Source: a virus. Taken from it: a stretch of DNA of 22,808 nt. Positions 8,303 through 15,250 of the stretch are shown piece by piece (position 1 is the stretch's first letter; each line of letters starts with the position of its first letter). The stretch spans positions 1 through 22,808 of the IMG/VR virus record IMGVR_UViG_3300042673_002010; one strand, given 5' to 3'. The notes beneath the pieces were generated by a model that ran no database searches, was not told the DNA's origin, and saw only the letters and a program-made list of their open reading frames with translations. A program made the position numbers and the translations under genes.

Positions 8303-8854
8303 TTATTTTTTAAATATAATTATATTATTTTTATACCATGGTTCAATGTTTAAATTATCTTTAAATAAATTTTTAAAATTTTCATCAGATTCAAATCCTA
8401 ATCTTTGAAATTTTTGTATCCAATAACTATGCGGCTGTTCATTAATATGATCATCCCCTCCTTGACCCGGAGTAGCTGCAGACCAAATTATTATATCTGC
8501 AGCGGAAGAAACATTTTCAACAAAAACATCTGCAGCGGATTCTGGTAAATGTTCTGCTACCTCAAGTGAAATGGCTAAAGAATATTTTTTATCTAAAAAA
8601 ATTTTTTGAGATAAATTTATTATTTTATATTCCTCTTTATCCAAAAGACAAGATTCATACATAAAACCATCTAACCCAAGAACTTCTGGTATAGAATTTT
8701 CTTTAAATACCGACAACCATGCTCCAGTTCCGCACCCAAAATCTATTACAGAAGTTGGCTTAAATTTTTCAACAATAACTGGGACTATATTTCTTGCTGA
8801 TCTTAAAGATCCATCTAAGATTCTATCAAAAAAATCTTTATTATATATTGCCAT
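8303..8854 (-). CDS. Class I SAM-dependent methyltransferase
   Basis: A 183-residue methyltransferase. Start MAIYNKDFF at 8854 is chosen because AAAAGGAA precedes it and it lies just after the upstream stop. Motif I is VIDFGCGTGAWL (SAM binding), followed by an acidic residue in VLGLDG. The motif SLEVAEHLPE is typical of Methyltransf_11/23 enzymes acting on small molecules or sugars. It sits immediately downstream of two glycosyltransferase-like genes, with only a 14-base gap. A role in modifying a sugar, either in a virion glycan or at the host surface, is the natural inference. No DNA-methylase target motif (DPPY/NPPY) is seen. The substrate is unknown. Confidence 0.8.
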   Translation of the reverse strand: MAIYNKDFFDRILDGSLRSARNIVPVIVEKFKPTSVIDFGCGTGAWLSVFKENSIPEVLGLDGFMYESCLLDKEEYKIINLSQKIFLDKKYSLAISLEVAEHLPESAADVFVENVSSAADIIIWSAATPGQGGDDHINEQPHSYWIQKFQRLGFESDENFKNLFKDNLNIEPWYKNNIIIFKK

Positions 8855-8868
8855 TATTAATTTCCTTT

Positions 8869-9540
8869 TCAAAAAGAAGTTGTAGATATATCTACTGCCT
8901 CTGGTTGCTCTTCTGCTAACTTTGGATGAATGGTAAAAATAGTTACAATTGGTTCCCTTATAAATCTATCCGTTGCAAACCAACCATTTTCTTTGGCGTC
9001 TGTTATTAAATTTTGAGCAGCGTGGGGTTTTATCGCATATGCATAAGTACAGTTCATGGAGACCACTCCAGTTGTTTCCTGCGGAGAAAACCCCATCCTG
9101 TAGACAGAATTTTCTATTACTGGAAGATAAAAGTCCGTTGAATTTCTCATATTTCGTCTTCTTAAACTGCCCTCCCAATCAAGATGTAAAATGCCATCCC
9201 ACGATACATTTGACCAAGGTTTTTTTACAATTGAATCATGTTCCAAGACTATAATTGATTCATTTAAATCAACACAAACTTTCCATAAATTATAGTGCGA
9301 TGCAAAACAACCTATTGTTCCAGGAACTGATGTCCAAGAATTGTATAGACTAAAGTAAGGATAAGAACTATCAGAAATAGGAAATACGTTTTCAGAGTTT
9401 AAATATTCAACAGCTTCTAAACCGCAATGCGCTTCAAATATATGCGCATCATAACCATTTTGGATAGAAGAATTAAATGATTTTTGAGCAAGTGTTTTAG
9501 ATTGTTCATTATTAGATAAAGTAATAGTGAACGTTTTCAT
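8869..9540 (-). CDS. Glycosyltransferase family 25-like protein
   Basis: A 223-residue protein with features of GT25 (LPS biosynthesis-type) enzymes. It has an N-terminal KTFTITLSNN strand, then GTIGCFASHYNLWK, matching the family G-x-x-G-C-x-x-S-H signature. IIVLEHDSIVKKPW follows, with the acidic DxD-like position (EHD) expected for nucleotide-sugar and metal binding. It lies 6 bases after the stop of the upstream glycosyltransferase-like gene and is probably co-transcribed with it and the methyltransferase. Such enzymes in phages can glycosylate virion proteins or alter host surface glycans. The acceptor cannot be told from sequence. Confidence 0.7.
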   Translation of the reverse strand: MKTFTITLSNNEQSKTLAQKSFNSSIQNGYDAHIFEAHCGLEAVEYLNSENVFPISDSSYPYFSLYNSWTSVPGTIGCFASHYNLWKVCVDLNESIIVLEHDSIVKKPWSNVSWDGILHLDWEGSLRRRNMRNSTDFYLPVIENSVYRMGFSPQETTGVVSMNCTYAYAIKPHAAQNLITDAKENGWFATDRFIREPIVTIFTIHPKLAEEQPEAVDISTTSF

Positions 9541-9546
9541 TAGATA

Positions 9547-10227
9547 TTAGTCTTCTCTTGTATGAGCATTGATATGTACCCAATTATAATTTCTAAAAGT
9601 TTGTGGTAATACATCTGGTGTAAACCCTGTTTTCCACAAACAATATGGAAAACTAACTTGATCTTGATATGACCAGGTAAGATTTTGTTGATGCCAAAGC
9701 TCGCCTAATTTTTGGACATCTTTATTTGTCATATCTCTTGCTGAAACACCACATTCATAAAGGCCAAAGTTTTCTGGAAAACCTTCTGATTTATAAAAGT
9801 TAACCTGTTCGTCTAGTGGTTCATTAGCATATTTTGCTGGTCTTATAGTCGCTTCAGAATAGGCGCAAAATCTATTGTCAAAGTGAGGAGATATAACAAA
9901 ACCATTTTTTAGAAAAGAAAGTATTTCAGGAATAAAATCTGGTTTTAAAATCTCCATGTCTCCATCAATCCATATTAAGTACTTGTAATTATTCAGTACG
10001 TTTATAGAATGAGGATTTAATTTTGGTCTTTTTGACCTTCTTCTATTATCTAGATTTTCATCACCTAGAATTATTTCTTTCCATGGAGCATTGATGGAAA
10101 ATGGTGAATGACCGTCAGTAAAATATATATAATCAACACCATCAATAAATAAATTAGAAGCTCTGTATTCGTATGCTCCAGTTACAGCGGTTACTACAAC
10201 TGTGTTATTAAACCAATCGTTAACCAT
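9547..10227 (-). CDS. DUF616-like glycosyltransferase-fold protein
   Basis: A 226-residue protein. Start MVNDWFNN at 10227 overlaps the stop of the upstream gene by 8 bases; a longer frame exists but would run far into that gene. It resembles DUF616-type proteins related to glycosyltransferases: VVVTAVTGAYE at the N-terminus, YIYFTDG, RRRSKRPKLNPH, then YKYLIWIDGDMEI. The DGD motif is the likely metal/sugar-nucleotide site. SYQDQVSFPYCLWK near the C-terminus fits the family pattern of a conserved DQ. It acts presumably with the GT25-like enzyme and the methyltransferase. The family name is from memory; the enzymatic role is inferred. Confidence 0.7.
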   Translation of the reverse strand: MVNDWFNNTVVVTAVTGAYEYRASNLFIDGVDYIYFTDGHSPFSINAPWKEIILGDENLDNRRRSKRPKLNPHSINVLNNYKYLIWIDGDMEILKPDFIPEILSFLKNGFVISPHFDNRFCAYSEATIRPAKYANEPLDEQVNFYKSEGFPENFGLYECGVSARDMTNKDVQKLGELWHQQNLTWSYQDQVSFPYCLWKTGFTPDVLPQTFRNYNWVHINAHTRED

Positions 10228-10453
10228 TTTCTTTTCTCCACTTAAGCATATTGCGCCAGTGAACGAATTGCCATAAGATCCACATTGCCAAAAATCCTGG
10301 CTTATCAAATACTAACGAATATATCACCCAAGGAAGTGAGTGAAGAGCCACTATTAAATGGCCATACCACTTTTTATTTCCTACTTGATAGCTTCCATAT
10401 ACGCCTATTAATTCCATACCAAATAATAGCCATGTCCACATTTGTTCACTCAT
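10220..10453 (-). CDS. Small integral membrane protein
   Basis: A 77-residue protein with hydrophobic segments at about 6-22 (WTWLLFGMELIGVYGSY) and 30-62 (HLIVALHSLPWVIYSLVF, then FLAMWILWQFVHW). It has a basic C-terminus (RNMLKWRKENG). It overlaps the next gene by ATGGTTAA, implying translational coupling to the glycosyltransferase-like gene. It is rich in Trp. No family is recognised. It might anchor the sugar-modifying enzymes or act in lysis or exclusion, but nothing in the sequence decides this. Confidence 0.7.
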   Translation of the reverse strand: MSEQMWTWLLFGMELIGVYGSYQVGNKKWYGHLIVALHSLPWVIYSLVFDKPGFLAMWILWQFVHWRNMLKWRKENG

Positions 10454-10471
10454 ATAACAATTATACCTTTT

Positions 10472-10693
10472 CTATTGTTGTCCAGCTACTTTAAACACCA
10501 AAAAAGCTAAGCGCATAAGATCAACCGGATCCATACTAAAAACGTAGTTATCCCCATTTTTAGTTACGATGTTGACCGTATGCGCTCGAACAAGTTCTCC
10601 TTCAGTGGAGATCATTGTATTTGCTTCACTTATATTAACATAGCTTATCATCGGCATAAAGCCACTAAATGTATTCTCAATTTCTTCTGACAT
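10472..10693 (-). CDS. Hypothetical protein, 73 aa
   Basis: Start MSEEIENTF at 10693 lies just after the stop of the DUF5872-like gene; an earlier ATG at 10723 would sit inside that gene. The protein is acidic to neutral, with a beta-rich pattern (VRAHTVNIVTKNGDNYVFSM) and a hydrophobic C-terminus (LMRLAFLVFKVAGQQ). It contrasts with the Lys-rich proteins immediately upstream. No family is recognised. Confidence 0.65.
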   Translation of the reverse strand: MSEEIENTFSGFMPMISYVNISEANTMISTEGELVRAHTVNIVTKNGDNYVFSMDPVDLMRLAFLVFKVAGQQ

Positions 10694-10697
10694 GAAA

Positions 10698-10982
10698 TTA
10701 CTTTTTCTTTTTTCCTTTAGCAAAAGTAGAAACGTTTTTTGGAGCTTGACCTTTTACTCCTTTTTGTGGGGTCCCAGATGTTCTTTTTCTTTGAACCGCA
10801 CTTTTTCTTTGAGATGCACTCATAGCTTTTGCCTTGGCTGCAGGGACGCACTTAGCATACCCTGAGCCACCGGCACCTGATGTCCCGCAGGGTTGAAACT
10901 TACCTTTTTTCTTAGGTGCACCAATGTTAACCCAATTTTGATTAAACCACTTAGTTAAGCCTACACCCTTTGGACCAGCCAT
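10698..10982 (-). CDS. DUF5872-like small basic protein
   Basis: A 94-residue Lys-rich protein. Start MAGPKGVGL at 10982 is chosen because the family begins here and upstream sequence belongs to another gene. Recognisable pieces are TKWFNQNWVNIGAPK, KFQPCGTSG, YAKCVPAAKAKAMS, a basic QRKSAVQRKRTSG and a KKKK terminus. The conserved Cys pair and the pattern of a WF...NW region followed by CG and KC match DUF5872, a family common in marine phages and algal viruses. Its function is not known; a small nucleic-acid or metal-binding role is plausible. It belongs to a cluster of seven tiny basic genes. Confidence 0.75.
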   Translation of the reverse strand: MAGPKGVGLTKWFNQNWVNIGAPKKKGKFQPCGTSGAGGSGYAKCVPAAKAKAMSASQRKSAVQRKRTSGTPQKGVKGQAPKNVSTFAKGKKKK

Positions 10983-10986
10983 GTTA

Positions 10987-11163
10987 TTACTTCTTCTTAC
11001 TCTTTGATGACGAAACTGTTTTCCAACCGCCACCCATTGACTTATATTTTTTAACGGCCCATGCATTAGCATAAGCACTTGGGTATACGTCAAATTTAGC
11101 TTTAGCTTGAGATTTTGCCGACGACCAAAGAGACGGCTTAGTTGGTTTATTTACCTTAGCCAT
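10987..11163 (-). CDS. Small basic protein, 58 aa (YPSAYANAWAVKKY type)
   Basis: Begins MAKVNKPTKPS at 11163, where its ATG overlaps the upstream stop as TAATG, and ends KSKKK with tandem stops (TAA TAA). The core KAKFDVYPSAYANAWAVKKY followed by GGGWK is a motif I recall in many short proteins of cyanophages and related aquatic phages. Length and Lys content match its neighbours. Function is unknown. Confidence 0.75.
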   Translation of the reverse strand: MAKVNKPTKPSLWSSAKSQAKAKFDVYPSAYANAWAVKKYKSMGGGWKTVSSSKSKKK

Positions 11164-11378
11164 TATTTCTTCTTTCTTTTAGCTGAAATCTTTCTAAGAG
11201 TCTTAGCTAAATTAGCTTGACGCACAGTTGTAGGGCTATATTTTTCTGGATTCTTGGTTACGGCAGAAACCATACCAGCTACAGATTTATTAGCCTTCTT
11301 GGCTTTAGCAGTGAAAGCTCCAGGACGCTTAATGGCACCTTGGATCCACTTCTTATCAGTTTTTTTCTTTGCTGCCAC
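11163..11378 (-). CDS. Small basic protein, 71 aa
   Basis: Starts MAAKKKTDKKWIQGAIKRPG and ends KISAKRKKK. The WIQGAIKRPGAFTAKAKKA stretch followed by NPEKYSPTTVRQANLAKTL is a pattern seen in small phage and giant-virus proteins annotated only as hypothetical. It is coupled to the next gene by TAATG overlap. There is no enzymatic motif; it is likely nucleic-acid associated given its charge. Confidence 0.75.
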   Translation of the reverse strand: MAAKKKTDKKWIQGAIKRPGAFTAKAKKANKSVAGMVSAVTKNPEKYSPTTVRQANLAKTLRKISAKRKKK

Positions 11379-11380
11379 TA

Positions 11381-11554
11381 TTACTTAGCCTTTTTCTTTT
11401 TGTTCATAATTGCTTTTTGAATGAAAGGGGGAAGCTTCTTTTGAGCTGCGGTCATGCCTGCACTCTTTTTAGCTGCACCTTTTTTCATGGCAGCTTTTTT
11501 AGTAGCACCTTTTTTCATGCCACCTTTTTTCATATCATCACCATACATTGCCAT
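11381..11554 (-). CDS. Small Lys/Met-rich repeat protein, 57 aa
   Basis: Too short for usual ORF cut-offs but well supported. ATG at 11554 follows GGAGAAAAAT, and the stop is at 11381, two bases before the next ATG. The protein consists of MKKG(G/A) repeats (MKKGGMKKGATKKAAMKKG) followed by AAQKKLPPFIQKAI and a KKKKAK tail. The LPPFIQKAI segment is probably the functional core. It is co-translated with the small basic cluster. Function is unknown. Confidence 0.7.
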   Translation of the reverse strand: MAMYGDDMKKGGMKKGATKKAAMKKGAAKKSAGMTAAQKKLPPFIQKAIMNKKKKAK

Positions 11555-11564
11555 ATTTTTCTCC

Positions 11565-11853
11565 TTACCATTTTACTCTATTAGCCCAGTAGGCTGCGGA
11601 CATTTTGCCCTTTTTTATATTAGCAGCGTGTCGTGCTTTAAATGACTCTCTGCGATTTCTATATGAAGATGACTCACCTGATTTCTTAGGAGAGCCACTT
11701 ACACCTTGCTGTCCAAAACGAATAGTCTTAACTTTACTACCCTCTTTAGCAACAACAATGTGAGACTTTTTGGGATGGTTTGGCGTGCGCTTTGGCTTAT
11801 TGAAGCCACTTACTCCGCGCTCTAGATAGTCTAGGATCTTTTTTTGCGGGCAT
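11565..11853 (-). CDS. DUF6321-like small basic protein with +1 frameshift at CGG
   Basis: A 95-residue protein when read through a +1 shift. Start ATG is at 11853 (MPAKKDPRLSRA), inside the end of the upstream gene. After 12 codons frame 0 hits CGG at 11815-11817 and stops five codons later. Skipping the C yields RAGVSGFNKPKRTPNHPKKS, then HIVVAKEGSKVKTIRFGQQG, a Ser/Lys-rich linker and KGKMSAAYWANRVKW before the stop at 11565. This is a near-textbook member of the family I know as DUF6321 in cyanophages and pelagic phages, where RAGVSGYNKPKRTP is conserved. The restored Gly is therefore the expected residue. Without the shift the product is an 18-residue stub. Confidence 0.85.
11815..11817 (-). 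other. +1 frameshift site 3: CGG followed by A
   Basis: Local reading is TCT AGA GCG CGG AGT. Skipping the C gives GCG GGA GTA AGT, reading A-G-V-S. This matches the conserved AGVSG of the family. The preceding codon is GCG, as at site 2. Confidence 0.9.
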
Positions 11854-11968
11854 CTTTCTTTCCTTTTTTCTTTGACATCTTCTTTAAGTCTACAAGCTCT
11901 ATGCCGTGCATGTAGTTATTTGTTCCCATTCTAGGACCACTAATGTATACACTTTTTTTAAAGGCCAT
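11831..11968 (-). CDS. Small protein, 45 aa
   Basis: ATG at 11968 (MAFKKSVYISGPRMG) overlaps the upstream stop as TAATG, and the stop is TAG at 11831. It has NYMHGIELVDLKKM in the middle and a Lys/Arg-rich tail. It overlaps the start of the DUF6321-like gene by 23 bases in another frame, a longer overlap than usual here. The sequence is short and no family is recognised. The start coupling and Lys-rich end match the cluster, so it is probably real. Confidence 0.6.
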   Translation of the reverse strand: MAFKKSVYISGPRMGTNNYMHGIELVDLKKMSKKKGKKDARKKRS

Positions 11969-12132
11969 TATTTCTTTTTCTTTCTCTTTGAGGCAACAGA
12001 GATTGCTATGGCTATAGCTTGTTTTTTATTTTTAACCACAGGTCCACCCTTGCCAGAGTGTAAAGCACCCCTGCCAAACTCATCCATTACCTTGGTTATT
12101 TTCTTTTGGCGGATTGTTTTCTTCTTGGGCAT
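11968..12132 (-). CDS. DUF6496-like small basic protein
   Basis: A 54-residue protein. Start MPKKKTIRQ at 12132 is preferred because AAAAGGA lies 6 bases upstream; a 62-residue version from 12156 is possible. The core ITKVMDEFGRGALHSG, then KGGPVVKNKKQAIAIAISVA, matches DUF6496 (from memory), found widely in phages and some bacteria. It ends in a RKKKK tail. A related direct repeat (AATAACCAAGG with GTAATG) occurs twice, near 12085-12102 and 12153-12172. Function is unknown. Confidence 0.75.
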   Translation of the reverse strand: MPKKKTIRQKKITKVMDEFGRGALHSGKGGPVVKNKKQAIAIAISVASKRKKKK

Positions 12133-12219
12133 TTGGTTTCCTTTTGGGCTTGACATTACCCTTGGTTATTTTGCGAAATTTAGCTAGTGACATATTGATA
12201 TAGTAACATTTTTGCTACA

Positions 12220-12260
12220 AAAACAAAAGGCCCCCCACCAATTGGCAGGGGGCTTTTTGT
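12220..12260 (-). terminator. Bidirectional-looking terminator hairpin
   Basis: GCCCCC pairs with GGGGGC around an inner CCAATTGG palindrome. It is A-rich on one side and T-rich on the other, so on the minus strand the stem is followed by CCTTTTGTTTTT. It should end transcription from the AT-hook gene before the small basic cluster. Confidence 0.8.
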
Positions 12261-12277
12261 ACAAATGAGATTAGTTA

Positions 12278-12559
12278 TTACTTTTTAGGAGCAGATTTTT
12301 TTGCGGGAGCTTTCTTAGTTGCGGCAGCACCTTTTGGTCTACCAGGAGACTTCTTTTTAGAAGTGACAGCTTCTGCCACTGCTTCTTTGACAGCCTCTTC
12401 AACTTTTACTGCAGCCTCTACTTTGATCTCTTCAATCTTTTCGTCGGCTTTTTCAGCTAGCTTTTCCGCTTCATTTAAAATTTGGTCTACTTGTTTGTCC
12501 AACTTTTTTTTAGCTGGAACAACCAGACCCTTAATTTTTTTGACCAATTTTTTAAACAT
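12278..12559 (-). CDS. Basic coiled-coil protein with AT-hook-like tail
   Basis: A 93-residue protein. Residues 1-20 are basic and amphipathic (MFKKLVKKIKGLVVPAKKK). Residues 20-65 form a strongly charged helix (ILNEAEKLAEKADEKIEEIK). The C-terminus SPGRPKG followed by Ala/Lys/Pro repeats contains an AT-hook-like GRP core and resembles histone H1-type tails. It probably binds DNA, for example as a nucleoid or packaging protein; this is inferred from composition. It begins immediately after the upstream gene's stop and is followed by a terminator. Confidence 0.65.
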   Translation of the reverse strand: MFKKLVKKIKGLVVPAKKKLDKQVDQILNEAEKLAEKADEKIEEIKVEAAVKVEEAVKEAVAEAVTSKKKSPGRPKGAAATKKAPAKKSAPKK

Positions 12560-12934
12560 TTAATCTACCTCTGTCTCATATGTATCTAATTGAATTAATT
12601 CAAAACCTTTAGGAACTTTCAAACCTAACTCCCAAGCTTTTAATTCTTGTTCTACAGTTAGTAACCTTCTTTTTAGGTTTTCCATTTCCTTATCAAGTCT
12701 TTCATTCTCTATTTTACACGTTTCTAGCTGCTCGCGCAACATTTCTCGTAAACTTTTTTCTTCAGCTGTAAGAATTTCTCTTTCAACCGTAAGATTTTCT
12801 GTTTTAACTTTATAAAATTCTAACTCTTTTTCTTTAGAAACAACCCTTTTTTGGTATGAGGTAGTTAAAAGATAAGTTAAAATCGAAGAGAAAGAAGCTA
12901 TCACAGCAACTATCACGCTATAGTAATTGTCCAT
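12560..12934 (-). CDS. Membrane-anchored coiled-coil protein
   Basis: A 124-residue protein with one N-terminal transmembrane segment (residues about 5-25, VIVAVIASFSSILTYLLTT). A long heptad-rich helix follows (about 30-105, EKELEFYKVKTENL to EQELKAWE). The short tail is KVPKGFELIQLDTYETEVD. The topology (Nout/Cin or the reverse) cannot be fixed from sequence. It could be a spanin-like or holin accessory protein, but it lies far from the endolysin gene. No family is recognised. No CGG is in frame. Confidence 0.7.
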   Translation of the reverse strand: MDNYYSVIVAVIASFSSILTYLLTTSYQKRVVSKEKELEFYKVKTENLTVEREILTAEEKSLREMLREQLETCKIENERLDKEMENLKRRLLTVEQELKAWELGLKVPKGFELIQLDTYETEVD

Positions 12935-12975
12935 TTAACCACCCAGAGAAGATCAACTAAGTGATTATAGTAATA

Positions 12976-13296
12976 TCACTTACCCTGCTGACCCTCTTTA
13001 ATTAGCATATATCTCTCTCCAGTTTCTTTGGAAACTAAAGAAAAGCCGTATGCAGCAGCGTCTTTTACGGCCTCATTGAAAGCTTCTCTATCTGATGGAT
13101 CAACATCTGCCAGGGGGATAGTGATCCCAGCATAGATGTCAATGTTCTCAAAGTTGCCAATGTTAACTTTTCTATTTACCCCGCAAATGAATACTGGGCT
13201 TGAGGATACTGAAATTTCTCCGGACATTAAATTTACCACCTGTTCTATTGGTGAGCCTAAGCTCTCTTCTTGTGCACTTCTATTAATTTTGGGCAT
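12976..13296 (-). CDS. Hypothetical protein, 106 aa
   Basis: Starts MPKINRSAQEESLGS at 13296 and overlaps the end of the dNMP kinase gene by 14 bases. The middle segment KVNIGNFENIDIYAGITIPL looks like a beta-hairpin, followed by an acidic helix (DPSDREAFNEAVKDAAAYG). I recall similar VNxGxFExxDxYA segments in phage hypothetical proteins but know no function. Its position between replication genes suggests a replication-accessory role. Confidence 0.65.
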   Translation of the reverse strand: MPKINRSAQEESLGSPIEQVVNLMSGEISVSSSPVFICGVNRKVNIGNFENIDIYAGITIPLADVDPSDREAFNEAVKDAAAYGFSLVSKETGERYMLIKEGQQGK

Positions 13297-14080
13297 AGCT
13301 TGTTAAACCAAACTTTTCTTTAATTAACGTTATTGTTTTTACGGCTTGGTCTTCAACCGACATGGAAGAAGAGTCTATTGTACCTGATGCAAGGTGTGAA
13401 AAACTATCTATTTCTTTTTCTGATTTATGAGAAAGTTGTTCATCGGTCATATAAACCCCGTCTCTTGAATAGATTCTATCTCTTCTTACTTCATCTGAAG
13501 CCTCAAATAATATCAACATACTATTGGGAAGCTTAAGAATTGATTCAGCCTCATTCTCAAATCTTACATCTGATATAAGAACACAGTAAGGTTTTTGTTG
13601 ATCTTCTTCCTCTAAGGACTTAACGTAGTCCCTATGAAGTTCATATGACTTCTTTATGCCCCACTTTGCAAAACACTTTGGATCATAGGCTCGACACATA
13701 TCACCAGCTTTTTGCAAGAAAGATCTTGGCTTTGCTCCGTAAGTATCAATGGGCTCTCTATATATATTGTCAACCAGGTTAATAAAAGAATAATAATCTG
13801 GAATATTTCCTAATGTAGAGTTACCATAAAGATCATATAATGTTTCGTGAATGGCAAAGAGTTTTCTTGACTGAGAATTCTCTCCTTCTATCTTAGTCCT
13901 ATTGGACAAAAGCTCATAAAGTGGCATTGCGAAAAAGATATGATCCCAATAGACCCCAGATCTTACTTTGTCAAAACTAGCTTTAGGAACTATGGTTTCT
14001 GCCACAGATGTTTTTCCAGTTGCAGCTTTGCCAGCTAGGCCAACTACGATTGGATAATCTGGATTATATATTTTGCTCAT
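13283..14080 (-). CDS. Deoxynucleoside monophosphate kinase-like protein
   Basis: A 265-residue P-loop kinase likely to phosphorylate dNMPs to supply phage DNA synthesis. Walker A is GKAATGKT at residues 17-24 after a hydrophobic strand (YPIVVGLA). Further family-like pieces are FLQKAGDMCRAYDPKCFAKW in the middle, VLISDVRFENEAESI around residue 170 (the DVRF-x-NE motif seen in T4 gp1-type kinases), and an Arg-rich lid (SDEVRRDRIYSRDG). It lies beside RNase H and other replication genes. The substrate range cannot be set from sequence. Confidence 0.8.
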   Translation of the reverse strand: MSKIYNPDYPIVVGLAGKAATGKTSVAETIVPKASFDKVRSGVYWDHIFFAMPLYELLSNRTKIEGENSQSRKLFAIHETLYDLYGNSTLGNIPDYYSFINLVDNIYREPIDTYGAKPRSFLQKAGDMCRAYDPKCFAKWGIKKSYELHRDYVKSLEEEDQQKPYCVLISDVRFENEAESILKLPNSMLILFEASDEVRRDRIYSRDGVYMTDEQLSHKSEKEIDSFSHLASGTIDSSSMSVEDQAVKTITLIKEKFGLTSYAQN

Positions 14081-14084
14081 TTTG

Positions 14085-14528
14085 TTATTGTATCACTTTT
14101 TCTTCTAGTTCACTCTTCTTTAGTTCTAATTGATTTAGAAATTCATTGGCTAGTGAATCTGGTTCCCAAACAAAAGCTCTAGGAACTTGAATTACCCTAA
14201 ACTTATACTCTTCTTTTATGTCCTGTATAGTCATTAGAAGGGGTACAAGCGCTGCATTTCTGCATTTCCATTTCCCATTAATTTGGTTTGCCACAACTGC
14301 TGAATCAGTATATATGATTGGATCAATGAGATCAGACATAGAACACATGAGAAGCGCAGCAATCACTGCCTCGTATTCTGCTTCGTTATTAGTTCTTGCG
14401 CCTAGCCCTCTAGCAAATTGTGCAATCTTTCTTCTGTTTTTATAAACAACAACAGCACAAGCGGCTTCTCCAAACTTTTTTTGGCCTTGCCCCCTAGAAG
14501 CTCCGTCACAGAAAACTTCTATATTCAT
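14085..14528 (-). CDS. rnhA: Ribonuclease HI
   Basis: A 147-residue RNase H that removes RNA from RNA-DNA hybrids such as primers. All four catalytic acids of the family are visible: Asp8 in FCDGASRG, Glu51 in TNNEAEYEA, Asp75 in YTDSAVV and Asp124 in PDSLANE. Length is typical of minimal RNase HI. The start ATG overlaps the upstream stop by 4 bases, so it is translationally coupled. It serves the replication module with the primase and PolIII-alpha genes upstream. Confidence 0.9.
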   Translation of the reverse strand: MNIEVFCDGASRGQGQKKFGEAACAVVVYKNRRKIAQFARGLGARTNNEAEYEAVIAALLMCSMSDLIDPIIYTDSAVVANQINGKWKCRNAALVPLLMTIQDIKEEYKFRVIQVPRAFVWEPDSLANEFLNQLELKKSELEEKVIQ

Positions 14529-14731
14529 ACTTTAACATCATATCTAATATGATTAATCTTAGCAAAGTTCTTTATTCTAGCCAGTTGTGACTCTGAGGAT
14601 ACATGATGTGTTGCGTTTAAAAGATATCTTTTATTGTCAAATTCTACTTGAGTTGGAAAATCTAAAGTATCTCTAGAAGTAGAAAAGAATTCTTCTGGTG
14701 AAGATACAGATTTATAATGTGCAATATACAT
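14525..14731 (-). CDS. Hypothetical protein, 68 aa
   Basis: A short protein starting MYIAHYKSVSSPEEFFS. A beta-strand-like YLLNATHHVSS is followed by ARIKNFAKINHIRYDVKV. It overlaps the RNase H start by ATGA-type coupling and follows the upstream gene by 3 bases. No family or motif is recognised. Tight packing in the operon is the main evidence that it is real. Confidence 0.65.
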   Translation of the reverse strand: MYIAHYKSVSSPEEFFSTSRDTLDFPTQVEFDNKRYLLNATHHVSSESQLARIKNFAKINHIRYDVKV

Positions 14732-14734
14732 ATA

Positions 14735-15250
14735 TTAATAAGTACTGAAGTCACTATCTAAGTAGGACCCCTTCTCCTCTCTGTATGAAGCTATCTGCAT
14801 TGATTGAACTTTATCAAGGAGTTTTCTTGCAGATTCAGATGCTATTCGTGCAGCACCCTCCATTGACTCTGCTAACTGAACAACAGACTCTGCCGTAACC
14901 ATAGCTGTGTACTGTTCCTCTGCAGCCTCAAGGGCATTTGCTTCTCTCTCTGCTTCGTTCTTGCCAGTTCTATTTGACTTGTAGACTTTCTTATACTTTC
15001 CTTCGCATATCTTATAATATGCCCTAGACATGCCGGCGAATCTCGTGACTCTTCCGTAGACATTTGAAGTTCTAGCAACCAAGGAAGCTAGGTCAGCTAA
15101 AGTCATGTCTACTGCATCTGACTCTGGTATGTTAACAAAGTATTGTTCCGAAGAAGAGCCAGATCCATAAGCGTCTAGTATCTCTGTTATTTGCGGACTT
15201 AAGAATTCTGATAATAAATCATTAAGTTTTTCTATTGATTGAAGGTTCAT
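14735..15250 (-). CDS. Hypothetical protein, 171 aa, helical
   Basis: Starts MNLQSIEKLNDLLSE at 15250, overlapping the end of the sigma-factor gene by one base. Residues 50-80 (LADLASLVARTSNVYGRVTR, then FAGMSRAYYKICEGKYKKVY) form a conserved-looking segment I associate with hypothetical proteins in actinobacteriophages. The rest is helical and Ala/Glu-rich, ending SYLDSDFSTY. Function is unknown. The neighbourhood is transcription and replication. Confidence 0.7.
   Translation of the reverse strand: MNLQSIEKLNDLLSEFLSPQITEILDAYGSGSSSEQYFVNIPESDAVDMTLADLASLVARTSNVYGRVTRFAGMSRAYYKICEGKYKKVYKSNRTGKNEAEREANALEAAEEQYTAMVTAESVVQLAESMEGAARIASESARKLLDKVQSMQIASYREEKGSYLDSDFSTY

Noticed and set aside
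12085-12172. Direct repeat AATAACCAAGG with GTAATG, two copies
   Set aside because: Only two copies of about 17 bases, one at a start region and one inside a gene. It may be a small duplication; no functional reading is supported.
12080-12193. A 37-residue ORF (MSLAKFRKITKG...) overlapping the DUF6496-like gene
   Set aside because: It has no clear ribosome site and mostly overlaps a recognised gene in another frame. It is too short to support.
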